Assembly: GCF_000024125.1 (NCBI RefSeq)
Contig: NC_013222.1
Span: 1,054,001-1,118,000 of the forward strand
DNA: 64,000 nt
Reading direction: 5' to 3'
Origin: Robiginitalea biformata HTCC2501
Lineage (GTDB): Bacteria > Bacteroidota > Bacteroidia > Flavobacteriales > Flavobacteriaceae
Position numbers and translations under genes: made by a program. The notes below the pieces were generated by a model. The model worked only from the letters and a program-made list of their open reading frames with translations, was not told the DNA's origin and made no database searches. Below are positions 43,094-52,407 of the stretch, piece by piece. The stretch's first letter is position 1, and the number at the start of each line of letters is the position of its first letter.

Positions 43094-43275
43094 AGCGCTT
43101 GCTCAATGAATACCGGAACCGGCGGGCAGTTGTATCGGACGGGTTCCGGCAGGTCCGGACCCGGCGCCAGGCCCTGGCCCAATTCACCGTAAAAATAGGA
43201 AAGTAAACGGATTCCCCTTATTTTTGCGCAAATTAATGACCGGGGGTTCCGCCCCGGTTGGTTTACCCCTGAGAC

Positions 43276-46113
43276 ATGCAGTACAATTTTAAGGAAATCG
43301 AGTCCCGGTGGCAGCAATATTGGGCCGATAACCAGACGTTTCAAGCGGAGTTCCCTTCCGATAATCCCAAGTTCTATGCGCTGACGATGTTCCCGTATCC
43401 CTCGGGCGCGGGATTACATGTCGGCCACCCGCTGGGCTACATCGCCTGCGACATCTATTCGCGTTTCAAAAGGCACCAGGGTTACAACGTACTACAGCCC
43501 ATGGGGTATGATTCCTTTGGGTTGCCGGCCGAACAATACGCCATCCAGACCGGCCAGCACCCGGCCATCACCACGGAGGCGAATATCGCCCGTTACAGGG
43601 AGCAGTTGGATGCCCTGGGATTCTCCTACGACTGGAGCCGCGAGGTGCGGACTTCGAACCCGGGGTACTACCGGTGGACCCAGTGGGTCTTTATGCAGCT
43701 TTTCGATTCCTGGTACGACCGGGAGACCGATAAGGCACGGCCCATCCGGGAGCTTGTCGATCGCTTTGAATCCGGGGGGAACGCCGCCGTGGATGCGGTA
43801 TGCGATGCGGACACACCGGAATTTTCCGCGTCCGACTGGCAGGGTTTTGACCGGGCGGACCAACAGCGCATGCTGTTGAAGTACCGGCTTACCTACCTGG
43901 CCGAGGCAGAGGTAAACTGGTGCCCGGAATTGGGGACGGTACTCGCCAATGACGAAGTGGTCAACGGGGTATCCGAACGGGGGGGCTTCCCGGTGGTGCG
44001 CAAAAAGATGACCCAGTGGATGATGCGGATTACCGCCTATGCCCAGCGGCTGCTGGACGGGTTGGACGAAATTGACTGGCCCCAGCCCCTGAAGGATGCC
44101 CAGACAAACTGGATCGGCCGCTCGGTCGGGGCTTCGGTGATTTTTAAAACCGTGCCAAACGCCCATCAGGCCGAATCCTTCGACATTGAGGTATTCACCA
44201 CCCGGCCCGATACGATCTTCGGGGTGAGCTTTATGACGCTGGCGCCCGAGCACGAGCTGGTGGGACGGATCACCACCCCGGAGCAGCAGGAGGAAGTGCA
44301 GGCGTATATCGAAGCCACTTCCCGCCGTTCGGAACGCGACCGCATGGCGGATGTGAAAACCGTATCCGGGGCCTTTACCGGGGCCTATGCGGCCCATCCC
44401 CTCACCGGGGAGCCCGTGCCGGTCTGGATCGGGGATTACGTGCTGGCAGGATACGGTACCGGGGCGGTGATGTCGGTGCCTTGCGGGGACCAGCGGGACT
44501 ACGATTTTGCGAAACATTTCGAGCTGCCCATCCCGAATATCTTTGAGGGGGTGTCCCTGGAAGAGGGGGCTTATGAAGAGAAGGACGGGGTGGTGATTGC
44601 CCAATCCGGTTTTATCAGCGGCCTGGGGCGGGAAGCCGCCACCCGGAAGGTGGTCGACGCCCTGGAGGAAAAAGGCCTGGGCAGAGGGACCATCAACTAC
44701 CGCCTGCGCGACGCGGTATTCAGCCGGCAGCGATACTGGGGGGAACCATTCCCCGTATACTACGACGCAGACGGGTTGCCCCGCCTGTTGCCGGAGCACT
44801 GCCTCCCTCTGGAACTGCCCGAAGTGGAAAAATACCTGCCCACGGAAACCGGGGAACCCCCACTGGGGAACGCCACCCGATGGGCCTGGGATACCGAAAA
44901 GGAAGCCGTGGTGGAGAATTCCCGGATAGACCGCAAAACCGTGTTCCCGCTGGAATTAAACACCATGCCGGGTTGGGCGGGAAGTTCCCAGTACTTCAAC
45001 CGGTACATGGACCCGGGCAACGACCAGGCCCTGGTCTCTGAAGAAGCTATCGGCTATTGGGAGGACGTGGACCTGTACATAGGCGGAAGCGAACACGCCA
45101 CGGGCCACCTGCTGTACTCGCGGTTCTGGCAAAAATTTATGTTCGATCGCGGCTGGGTGCCCAAAGACGAATATGCCCAAAAGCTGATCAACCAGGGGAT
45201 GATCCTCGGCACGAGTGCGCTGATGTACCGCAAAAGCGGCACGCAGACATATCTCAGCAAAGGACTGGCGGATCGTGAAGCGACAGATGCCATACGCGTG
45301 GACGTCGGTCTGGTGAATGCATCCGATGCGCTGGACCTGGCTGGCCTGAAAGAGTGGCAGCCCCAATATGAAGACGCGGAATTTGTTGGGGAAGACGGGG
45401 AATTCTACGTGGATCGAGAAGTTGAGAAAATGTCCAAGTCCAAGTACAATGTCGTCAACCCGGACGAGATCTGCGAGGAGTACGGGGCGGATGCGCTGCG
45501 GATGTACGAGATGTTCCTCGGGCCCCTGGAACAGTCCAAACCCTGGAACACGGCCGGCCTTAGCGGGGTGTATGGTTTTCTGAAAAAATTCTGGCGCCTT
45601 TTCCACCAGGGGCCGGACCGCACCTTTGAGGTATTGGATGACACGCCCTCCGCGGCAGACCTGAAAACGCTGCACAAGACCATCAAAAAGGTAACCGAGG
45701 ACATCGAGGCCTTCTCCTTCAACACGTCCGTCTCCACGTTTATGATTTGCGCCAACGAACTAACCGCGAGCAACTGCCGGTCTCGCGCCGTGCTGGAACC
45801 GCTGGTGGTGCTCATTGAGCCCTACGCGCCCCACATGGCCGAGGAACTCTGGCATCAATTGGGGCACTCGGAATCCGTGGCGCGGGAACCCTATCCGGTT
45901 TACGACGAGAAGTACCTGATAGAGAGCAGCAAGGAATACCCCATTTCCTTCAACGGTAAAATGCGCTTCACCCTGGAACTCCCCCTGGATATGAGCAAGG
46001 AGGAAATCGAAAAGACCGTGCTGGCCAACGAAAAAACCCGGCAGCAACTCGCGGGCCGGACCCCCAAAAAGGTCATCGTCGTGCCCGGCAAAATTGTCAA
46101 CATCGTCGGATAG
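43276..46113 (+). CDS. leuS: Leucyl-tRNA synthetase
   Basis: A 945-residue class I synthetase. The HIGH motif is HVGH in PYPSGAGLHVGH (about residues 38-49), the editing domain spans roughly 220-430 (GTGAVMSVPCGDQRDYDFA), and KMSKS occurs as EKMSKSKYNVVNPDE near residue 716. It charges tRNA-Leu and hydrolyses misacylated products. A TATTTTTG -7 box is at 43219-43226. The enzyme carries a lineage-typical insertion before KMSKS (about 600-715), so it is longer than the E. coli protein. Confidence 0.97.
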   Translation: MQYNFKEIESRWQQYWADNQTFQAEFPSDNPKFYALTMFPYPSGAGLHVGHPLGYIACDIYSRFKRHQGYNVLQPMGYDSFGLPAEQYAIQTGQHPAITTEANIARYREQLDALGFSYDWSREVRTSNPGYYRWTQWVFMQLFDSWYDRETDKARPIRELVDRFESGGNAAVDAVCDADTPEFSASDWQGFDRADQQRMLLKYRLTYLAEAEVNWCPELGTVLANDEVVNGVSERGGFPVVRKKMTQWMMRITAYAQRLLDGLDEIDWPQPLKDAQTNWIGRSVGASVIFKTVPNAHQAESFDIEVFTTRPDTIFGVSFMTLAPEHELVGRITTPEQQEEVQAYIEATSRRSERDRMADVKTVSGAFTGAYAAHPLTGEPVPVWIGDYVLAGYGTGAVMSVPCGDQRDYDFAKHFELPIPNIFEGVSLEEGAYEEKDGVVIAQSGFISGLGREAATRKVVDALEEKGLGRGTINYRLRDAVFSRQRYWGEPFPVYYDADGLPRLLPEHCLPLELPEVEKYLPTETGEPPLGNATRWAWDTEKEAVVENSRIDRKTVFPLELNTMPGWAGSSQYFNRYMDPGNDQALVSEEAIGYWEDVDLYIGGSEHATGHLLYSRFWQKFMFDRGWVPKDEYAQKLINQGMILGTSALMYRKSGTQTYLSKGLADREATDAIRVDVGLVNASDALDLAGLKEWQPQYEDAEFVGEDGEFYVDREVEKMSKSKYNVVNPDEICEEYGADALRMYEMFLGPLEQSKPWNTAGLSGVYGFLKKFWRLFHQGPDRTFEVLDDTPSAADLKTLHKTIKKVTEDIEAFSFNTSVSTFMICANELTASNCRSRAVLEPLVVLIEPYAPHMAEELWHQLGHSESVAREPYPVYDEKYLIESSKEYPISFNGKMRFTLELPLDMSKEEIEKTVLANEKTRQQLAGRTPKKVIVVPGKIVNIVG

Positions 46114-46149
46114 GGGTGTGTCGTTAATAATATTTAATAAATAGTTGTT

Positions 46150-46218
46150 ACCCCCAAAAAAATAGGGGGTCAACATGAAAAACACTTGCTTTTTGACAGG
46201 CCAACCCCCTTGTTTTGT
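46150..46218. terminator. Complex stem-loops after leuS
   Basis: ACCCCC (46150-46155) pairs with GGGGGT (46165-46170). The same GGGGGT can instead pair with ACCCCC at 46204-46209, enclosing a smaller AAAAA/TTTTT arm. On the plus strand the second hairpin is followed by TTGTTTTG. On the minus strand it is followed by ATTTTTTT. The set looks like a bidirectional terminator with alternative pairing. Confidence 0.6.
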
Positions 46219-46229
46219 CGAAAAATTGG

Positions 46230-46258
46230 TTTGCATTCAATTTTTTACTACATCTTTG
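46230..46258 (+). promoter_or_regulatory. Promoter of ald
   Basis: TTTG at 46230-46233, a 17-base spacer and CATCTTTG at 46251-46258 (one mismatch to TAnnTTTG). It predicts a 20-base leader. Confidence 0.45.
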
Positions 46259-46284
46259 TTGTATAGCAACCAATCAAGCGACAA

Positions 46285-47388
46285 ATGATTATCGGGATCC
46301 CAAAAGAGATTAAAAACAACGAGAGCCGGGTCGGGATGACGCCGGCCGGCGTCATGGAACTGGTCCACAACGGGCATACGGTACACGTGCAATCGGGTGC
46401 CGGGGCGGGAAGCGGTTTCTCGGACGATGATTACAAAAAAGTCGGGGCGCATATCCTGGATACCATCGGTCAGGTGTATACCCTGAGCGAGATGATCGTC
46501 AAGGTCAAGGAGCCTATCCGGGAGGAATACGACATGGTGCAGAAGGGCCAGGTGGTTTTCACCTATTTCCACTTCGCCTCCAGCCAGCGGCTCACCCAGG
46601 CGATGATCGACAGCCGGGCCGTTTGTATTGCCTATGAGACCGTCGAGGATTCGGACGGGACGCTGCCGCTGCTCACGCCCATGTCCGAGGTGGCCGGGCG
46701 GATGGCCATCCAGCAGGGGGCCAAATACCTGGAGAAGCCCAAGAAGGGACGCGGCGTGCTTCTGGGCGGGGTGCCCGGGGTGCCCCCGGGGCGGGTCCTC
46801 GTGCTCGGCGCCGGTACCGTGGGGATCCAGGCGGCCAAAATGGCAGCAGGCCTCGGGGCCCACGTAACCATGCTCGATATCAACATGAAACGGCTGCGGT
46901 ACGTCAACGACGTAATGCCCAGCCATGTGGTCACCGAATATTCCAATGAATACAACATCCGCAAGCATATCCGGACGCACGACCTCATCGTGGGCGGCGT
47001 CCTCCTCAAGGGGGCCCGGGCCCCGAAGCTCATCACCCGGGACATGCTTCGCTGCATGCGGCCGGGGACGGTCATTGTGGACGTGGCCGTAGACCAGGGG
47101 GGCTGTGTGGAGACTACCCGGCCCACTACCCACGAGAACCCGGAATATATTGTCGACGACGTGGTGCATTACTGCGTCGCGAACATGCCGGGAGCGGTAC
47201 CCTATACGTCCACTCTGGCGTTGACCAACGTTACCCTCCCCTATGTGCTGAACCTGGCCAACAAAGGCTGGGAGGCCGCCTGTGCCGCCGATGCATCCCT
47301 GAAAAAAGGGCTGAATATCGTAGATGGGCAGGTAGTCTATTCGGAAATCAGCGAGGCCTTCGACCTGAGTGCCCGTGTCCTGGTCTGA
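46285..47388 (+). CDS. ald: Alanine dehydrogenase
   Basis: A 367-residue Ald. It begins MIIGIPKEIKNNESRVGMTP and has the NAD-binding loop LGAGTVGIQAAKMA around residue 170 and the catalytic Lys/His region of the N-terminal domain. It interconverts L-alanine and pyruvate with ammonium using NAD, linking nitrogen and carbon metabolism. An Lrp/AsnC regulator lies 800 bases downstream. The chain matches the standard length. Confidence 0.95.
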   Translation: MIIGIPKEIKNNESRVGMTPAGVMELVHNGHTVHVQSGAGAGSGFSDDDYKKVGAHILDTIGQVYTLSEMIVKVKEPIREEYDMVQKGQVVFTYFHFASSQRLTQAMIDSRAVCIAYETVEDSDGTLPLLTPMSEVAGRMAIQQGAKYLEKPKKGRGVLLGGVPGVPPGRVLVLGAGTVGIQAAKMAAGLGAHVTMLDINMKRLRYVNDVMPSHVVTEYSNEYNIRKHIRTHDLIVGGVLLKGARAPKLITRDMLRCMRPGTVIVDVAVDQGGCVETTRPTTHENPEYIVDDVVHYCVANMPGAVPYTSTLALTNVTLPYVLNLANKGWEAACAADASLKKGLNIVDGQVVYSEISEAFDLSARVLV

Positions 47389-47501
47389 CAGTACATTCTG
47401 TCAGTTTTAACCCATTTGGAATTGCAATGCGCGGATCCGGCTGGTATGGCCGGATTTTTGCTGTAGAAGTGATACATTTAGAACATTAAAGTTACAAGAC
47501 C

Positions 47502-48197
47502 ATGATGGGATATTATATACTGATCGGCGCCATTGCCCTGGTGAGCTGGCTGGTCAGCAATAAACTGAAATCAAAATTCCGCCATTATTCCAAGGTGCAA
47601 TTGCGCAATGGGATGAGCGGGGCCGAAATTGCGGAAAAGATGCTGGCGGACCACGGTATCCGGGATGTTAAGGTGGTGAGTGCTTCCGGGATGCTCACCG
47701 ACCACTACAACCCGAGGAACAAGACGGTGAACCTGAGCGAGGGCGTCTATAGCCAGCGAAATGCTGCCGCTGCCGCAGTAGCCGCCCACGAATGCGGACA
47801 CGCCGTCCAGCATGCCCAGGCCTATGAGTGGCTGACGTTGCGTTCCCGCCTGGTCCCCGTGGTGAGTATCACTTCCGGGCTGTCCATGTGGGTGGTGTTT
47901 GGCGGGTTGATCCTGGGGGCCGCTTCGGGTGCCGGGATGGGCTTTTACATCGCCGTGGCGGGCCTGATTATGATGGGCCTGGCTACGCTGTTCAGCTTTA
48001 TCACCCTCCCTGTGGAATACGATGCCAGTAACCGCGCACTCGCCTGGCTGAAACAAAAAAACATGGTTACCCCGGACGAGTACAAAGGATCCGAAGATGC
48101 CCTAAAATGGGCGGCGCGAACCTACCTGGTAGCAGCCATCGGTTCCCTGGCCACCCTGGTCTATTGGGGGCTGCAGGTATTTGGCGGAAGGGATTGA
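47502..48197 (+). CDS. Zinc metallopeptidase, YugP/DUF2268-like
   Basis: A 231-residue membrane metalloprotease. The zinc site is HECGH at residues 96-100 (AAHECGHAVQH), with an N-terminal helix (1-20) and two to three more at 120-160 and 205-225. The pattern matches the YugP (PF04298) family, whose target is unknown. Its own -7 box may be TACATTTA at 47473-47480. Confidence 0.9.
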   Translation: MMGYYILIGAIALVSWLVSNKLKSKFRHYSKVQLRNGMSGAEIAEKMLADHGIRDVKVVSASGMLTDHYNPRNKTVNLSEGVYSQRNAAAAAVAAHECGHAVQHAQAYEWLTLRSRLVPVVSITSGLSMWVVFGGLILGAASGAGMGFYIAVAGLIMMGLATLFSFITLPVEYDASNRALAWLKQKNMVTPDEYKGSEDALKWAARTYLVAAIGSLATLVYWGLQVFGGRD

Positions 48198-48207
48198 GGT
48201 ATTACGG

Positions 48208-48678
48208 TCAGATACTGATCTGACGGTCGATTTGCTGATCCAGCGAAATGAAGGTCTCCGTTCGGGACACCCCTTCAATTTGCTGGATTTTTTTATTCAG
48301 CAGGTGCATGAGGTGTTCGTTGTCGCGGCAGAGTACCTTGATCAGGATGGACCAGTTGCCGGTGGTGTAATGGCATTCGAGCACTTCCGGGATTTTTTCG
48401 AGTTCCCGTACCGCATAGGGGTTGCTCATGGCCTTGTCCAGGAAAATGCCGATGTACGCCATGGTGGTATAGCCCAGCACCCGGGGGTTGATAACGAACT
48501 TGGAACCGGTGAGCAGGCCGGATTTTTCGAGTTTGCGAAGGCGCTGGTGGATGGCGGCACCCGAAATCCCGATATTCCGTGCAATTTCGAGTATGGGTTT
48601 CCGGGCATCCTCCATCAGGTATCTGAGGATTTTCTTGTCGATCCCGTCGATATGCAGGTTCCCATTGGTAGATTTCAT
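48208..48678 (-). CDS. Lrp/AsnC family regulator
   Basis: A 156-residue protein with an N-terminal helix-turn-helix (ILRYLMEDARKPILEIARN, GISGAAIHQRLRKLEKSGL) and a RAM effector domain (about 80-150). Lrp/AsnC proteins respond to amino acids. The nearby ald and a saccharopine dehydrogenase-like gene suggest control of amino acid catabolism. A weak -7 box (TATCTTTA, minus strand) precedes it. Confidence 0.93.
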   Translation of the reverse strand: MKSTNGNLHIDGIDKKILRYLMEDARKPILEIARNIGISGAAIHQRLRKLEKSGLLTGSKFVINPRVLGYTTMAYIGIFLDKAMSNPYAVRELEKIPEVLECHYTTGNWSILIKVLCRDNEHLMHLLNKKIQQIEGVSRTETFISLDQQIDRQISI

Positions 48679-48758
48679 GCGCCTACAGGTGTTGGAACCT
48701 TAAAGATACCATAATTATACAGAGTGCATGTGTCCAACCGCGGGTAGGGCACCCGGCC

Positions 48759-50132
48759 TCAGCTAGCCACCGAATCCGGATTGTATCCCAAATAGGGGAC
48801 ATCGTACTCCCGGAAGGCGATGCCGTTTGCCGCCAGTTCTGCCAGTACGGGCTCGTAAATACCGGGGTCTTTCGGGATCTGCACCCCGGGGGTATCATAG
48901 GTGCCCTCCAGGATCAGCAGGGTGGCCATCGCCACGGGCAGCCCGACCGTCTTGGACATGGCTGTCAGGCGCTTGTTTTCCCCGAGCACCACCATATTCG
49001 AGTCGAGTTGGTGCTTCCTGCCATCCAGCTGGTAGCCAAATTTATGGTACATGACGATCATATCCCGGTCGTCGGGCCCCAGCGTCCAGCTGGCCTCCAG
49101 GATTTCCTGCAGGATCTGGGCCGGCGTTGCATTCTCCAGGGTGATGGTTCGGTCCCGGTCAAAGAGGTGGATCTCCAGCAGCTTGCCCCAGATGATATCG
49201 TCCTGATCGATTTTCAGGTAGTGCCGGAGTTTGAGTTCCACCGAATCCGTAGGGGAATAGGGAAGGAACAGGTTCGTAAAATCCCGGTAGGACATCCCCC
49301 GGGAATTTTCAATCCGGTAGCTGTCGTCGGTCATGCCGAGCTGCACAAAGATGTTCCACGCGCGGGAGAACCCCACCCGCCGCATGGTCCCCCGGTAGAG
49401 CGTGAGGGCATCCTGCAGGCCGTAATCTTCCCGGTAGCTGAGGGAGTCCCGGTTTGCGTAGGCCTCGAATGTGCCGTACCCTTCGATTTCAAGAAATTCG
49501 GTCCGCCGGAAAAGTTTGTGGTACGGGATGTACTTGTAGGTGCCTTCCTGCTTGAATTTGGCCGCACCCCCCTGGCCCGCCACTACCACATTTCGGGGAT
49601 TCCAGGTAAATTTGTAGTTCCAGAGGTTTGTATCGCTCTGGGGGGAGACCAACCCGCCGGTAAAAGATTCGAACAGGAGGATTTTGCCCCCCCGGGATTT
49701 GATCCGGTCGATGACCTGCATGGCGCTCATGTGGTCGATGCCGGGGTCCAGGCCAATCTCGTTCATAAAAACGAGGCCTTTTTTGCGAACTTCGGAATCC
49801 AGTTCCCGCATTTGCGGGCTGATATACGAGGCGGTGACCAGGTGCTTCCCGAATTCCAGGCAATCCCGGGCAATGTCGATATGCAGGGCGGCCGGAAGCA
49901 TGGAAATAACGATATCAGACGCGCCGACCGCTTTGCGGCGCGCTTCCGCCCGGGCGATGTCCAGGGAGACTATTTCGGTTCTGGGATGATCGCTCACCGC
50001 TTTGGGGAGCTGATCGGGGTGTTTATCGGCAATCACCAGCCGGAGGTCTTTTTCGCCAGACTTGCCGAGGAGGTAATGCAGCAGGTAGGATGAGGATTTG
50101 CCAGCCCCAACCACCAGGATTTGTTTTGACAT
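48759..50132 (-). CDS. Saccharopine dehydrogenase family protein
   Basis: A 457-residue enzyme. An N-terminal NAD(P) Rossmann site (ILVVGAGKSSSYLLHYLL) is followed by conserved ASYISPQM and NEIGLDPGIDHMSAM, as in saccharopine dehydrogenases (glutamate-forming). It likely oxidises saccharopine to glutamate and 2-aminoadipate semialdehyde in lysine catabolism. A longer upstream in-frame extension lacks family similarity; the Met at 50132 begins MSKQILVVGAG. Divergent from DUF423. Confidence 0.88.
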   Translation of the reverse strand: MSKQILVVGAGKSSSYLLHYLLGKSGEKDLRLVIADKHPDQLPKAVSDHPRTEIVSLDIARAEARRKAVGASDIVISMLPAALHIDIARDCLEFGKHLVTASYISPQMRELDSEVRKKGLVFMNEIGLDPGIDHMSAMQVIDRIKSRGGKILLFESFTGGLVSPQSDTNLWNYKFTWNPRNVVVAGQGGAAKFKQEGTYKYIPYHKLFRRTEFLEIEGYGTFEAYANRDSLSYREDYGLQDALTLYRGTMRRVGFSRAWNIFVQLGMTDDSYRIENSRGMSYRDFTNLFLPYSPTDSVELKLRHYLKIDQDDIIWGKLLEIHLFDRDRTITLENATPAQILQEILEASWTLGPDDRDMIVMYHKFGYQLDGRKHQLDSNMVVLGENKRLTAMSKTVGLPVAMATLLILEGTYDTPGVQIPKDPGIYEPVLAELAANGIAFREYDVPYLGYNPDSVAS

Positions 50133-50148
50133 GAGAATCTGTTTGGTG

Positions 50149-50184
50149 TTTGAGAAATACGAAGGTATCAAATTGTTACATTTG
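50149..50184 (+). promoter_or_regulatory. Promoter of the DUF423 gene
   Basis: TTTG at 50149-50152, a 24-base spacer and a perfect TACATTTG at 50177-50184. The spacer is slightly long. Confidence 0.45.
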
Positions 50185-50207
50185 TAAAAAAATAGCGAGG
50201 TATAGTT

Positions 50208-50597
50208 GTGAACAAAACAATTGTTATTGCCGGGGCGGCCCTCGGACTCACAGGCGTGGCCCTGGGCGCCCTGGGCGCGCACGCACTCCGGGAGCAGTTG
50301 GAACCCGTCGCCCTGGAGAGTTTTCAGACGGGTGTCCGGTACCAAATGTACCACGCCCTCTTTCTCTTGTTTCTCGGGGTGGAGCGCACCCTGGGGGAAG
50401 GAACGCGAAAATGGACTTTCCGGTTTATCCTGGGCGGCACCCTCTGCTTTTCATTTTCGATCTACCTGCTGAGCACTTCGGGGATCACCGGCTGGGATTT
50501 CAGTTCCATCGGCTGGGTAACCCCGGTAGGGGGGCTCCTCCTCCTTACAGGCTGGGGATTACTGCTTTACCGAGTTTTCCGGTTAACCGGCAGATAA
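50208..50597 (+). CDS. DUF423 (YgdD-type) membrane protein
   Basis: A 129-residue protein with four helices; GALGAHALREQL is the DUF423 signature near residue 25. It starts with GTG at 50208. The family is widespread in bacteria and of unknown function. A single-gene unit followed closely by the pckA promoter. Confidence 0.88.
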   Translation: MNKTIVIAGAALGLTGVALGALGAHALREQLEPVALESFQTGVRYQMYHALFLLFLGVERTLGEGTRKWTFRFILGGTLCFSFSIYLLSTSGITGWDFSSIGWVTPVGGLLLLTGWGLLLYRVFRLTGR

Positions 50598-50598
50598 G

Positions 50599-50630
50599 TT
50601 TTCTGCCCTTAGCCGGGCACCTTACATTTG
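50599..50630 (+). promoter_or_regulatory. Promoter of pckA
   Basis: A weak TTTTCTG -33 element near 50599-50605 and a perfect TACATTTG -7 box at 50623-50630. Confidence 0.5.
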
Positions 50631-50662
50631 CAATGAATTAAACTAACATAAATTCAATTTCT

Positions 50663-52279
50663 ATGAGTACATCCACCTCGCAGACGAAATCGATTTCGTT
50701 GAAAGCGTACGGAATTACCTCAGACACGGTACACTATCAATTGCCGGCAGACGAATTGCACCGAATCACCATTGAAAAAGGCATGGGACGGGAAGCGGAT
50801 TCCGGAGCGCTTGCAGTGGAAACAGGCGAGTTTACGGGCCGCTCCCCCAAGGACCGCTTTATCGTAAAAGACGACATCACCGCGGACCGGGTATGGTGGG
50901 GGGATATCAATATTCCGTTTGAACCTGCGGCCTTTGACCGGCTCTACGACAAAGTAGTCAGTTACCTGAGCGACCGGGAGGTGTATGTGCGGGATTGTTT
51001 TGCATGCGCGGACCCGGAATACCGGATGGGAATCCGCGTGGTCAACGAGTACCCGTGGTCCAACCTTTTTGTATACAACATGTTTATCCGACCGGAGGCC
51101 GGGGAACTCAAGGGGTTCGACCCGGAGTGGACGGTAATCAATGCCCCTGGTTTTAAGGCCGACCCGGCGGTGGACGGGACGCGGCAGCACAATTTTGCCA
51201 TACTGAATTTCAGCCGCAAGGTGGCGTTGATCGGCGGAACAGGGTATACCGGGGAAATCAAGAAGGGAATTTTTTCGGCATTGAATTTTATCCTCCCGGT
51301 TTTCCGGGATACGCTGCCCATGCACTGCTCGGCAAACGTGGGGGAATCCGGGGAAACTGCCATCTTTTTTGGCCTGTCCGGCACGGGAAAGACCACCCTG
51401 TCAACGGATCCCACGCGGAAGCTCATCGGGGATGACGAGCACGGATGGACCCCGGACAACAAGATCTTTAATTTTGAAGGGGGTTGTTATGCCAAGGTCA
51501 TCAACCTCTCTTCGGAAAGCGAGCCCGAAATCTACCAGGCCATCCGGAAAGGGGCCATCCTGGAGAACGTCCGGCTCAACCCGGACGGTGAGGTCGATTA
51601 CTCGGATACGAGCATTACCCAGAACACCCGCGTGAGCTATCCGATTCACCACATTGAGAACCGGCAGGAACCCTCTGTGGGAAAGAATCCCCGGCACATC
51701 TTTTTCCTGACCGCCGATGCCTTTGGGGTGATCCCGCCCATCTCCCGGCTCACACCGGCCCAGGCTGCCTACCATTTTATATCGGGTTATACGGCCAAGG
51801 TGGCGGGTACCGAAGCGGGTGTGGACGAACCGGTCCCTTCGTTTTCCGCCTGTTTCGGGGCACCTTTTATGCCGCTGCACCCAACGGTGTATGCCGAGAT
51901 GCTCAGCCGGAAGATGCAGGAGGCCGGCACAAATGTCTGGTTGGTGAATACCGGCTGGACAGGTGGGCCATACGGGGTTGGTAGCCGGATGAAGCTCAAG
52001 TATACCCGGGCGATGATCCACGCGGCCCTGAGTGGCCAGTTGGGGCTGTACACCTATGATACCTACCACATTCACTCCGTATTTGGGGTAGCCCAGCCGC
52101 GTAAGTGCCCGGGGGTGCCCACGGAGGTCCTGAGTCCGCGGGCTACCTGGAACGACGATAAAGCCTATTACACGATGGCCTTCAAGCTCACAAATGCCTT
52201 CCGGGAAAACTTCAAGAAATTTGAGCAGTACGCCACAGAGGAAATCCGCCGGGGCGGGCCGCAGCGATACGCATTTTGA
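50663..52279 (+). CDS. pckA: Phosphoenolpyruvate carboxykinase (ATP)
   Basis: A 538-residue ATP-type PckA. Signature GLSGTGKTTLS is the P-loop (around residue 238). RTxRSPKDRF appears as GRSPKDRFIV near residue 53, and NTGWTGGPYG with RMKLKYTRA lies near the C-terminus. It makes PEP from oxaloacetate in gluconeogenesis, or may run in reverse in anaerobic or CO2-fixing conditions. Its own promoter and terminator make it monocistronic. Confidence 0.97.
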   Translation: MSTSTSQTKSISLKAYGITSDTVHYQLPADELHRITIEKGMGREADSGALAVETGEFTGRSPKDRFIVKDDITADRVWWGDINIPFEPAAFDRLYDKVVSYLSDREVYVRDCFACADPEYRMGIRVVNEYPWSNLFVYNMFIRPEAGELKGFDPEWTVINAPGFKADPAVDGTRQHNFAILNFSRKVALIGGTGYTGEIKKGIFSALNFILPVFRDTLPMHCSANVGESGETAIFFGLSGTGKTTLSTDPTRKLIGDDEHGWTPDNKIFNFEGGCYAKVINLSSESEPEIYQAIRKGAILENVRLNPDGEVDYSDTSITQNTRVSYPIHHIENRQEPSVGKNPRHIFFLTADAFGVIPPISRLTPAQAAYHFISGYTAKVAGTEAGVDEPVPSFSACFGAPFMPLHPTVYAEMLSRKMQEAGTNVWLVNTGWTGGPYGVGSRMKLKYTRAMIHAALSGQLGLYTYDTYHIHSVFGVAQPRKCPGVPTEVLSPRATWNDDKAYYTMAFKLTNAFRENFKKFEQYATEEIRRGGPQRYAF

Positions 52280-52350
52280 CCCTTCCTCCGCCCGGGAGGC
52301 AGGAAGGCGGTGCCTGCCGCTTCCCAATGAGAAATCACTGCAATAAAAAA

Positions 52351-52373
52351 AGGCTGCCAAAACCGGCAGCCTT
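52351..52373. terminator. Bidirectional terminator after pckA
   Basis: AGGCTGCC / GGCAGCCT perfect stem with a 6-base loop, flanked by AAAAAAA upstream and TTT downstream. It serves pckA on the plus strand and the hemD operon on the minus strand. Confidence 0.85.
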
Positions 52374-52407
52374 TATTGTTTCGGGGTATTGCTGAATACA
52401 GCCCGGC

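Noticed and set aside
43492..44799. 435-codon minus-strand frame inside leuS
   Set aside because: Opposite the conserved synthetase core; no independent evidence.
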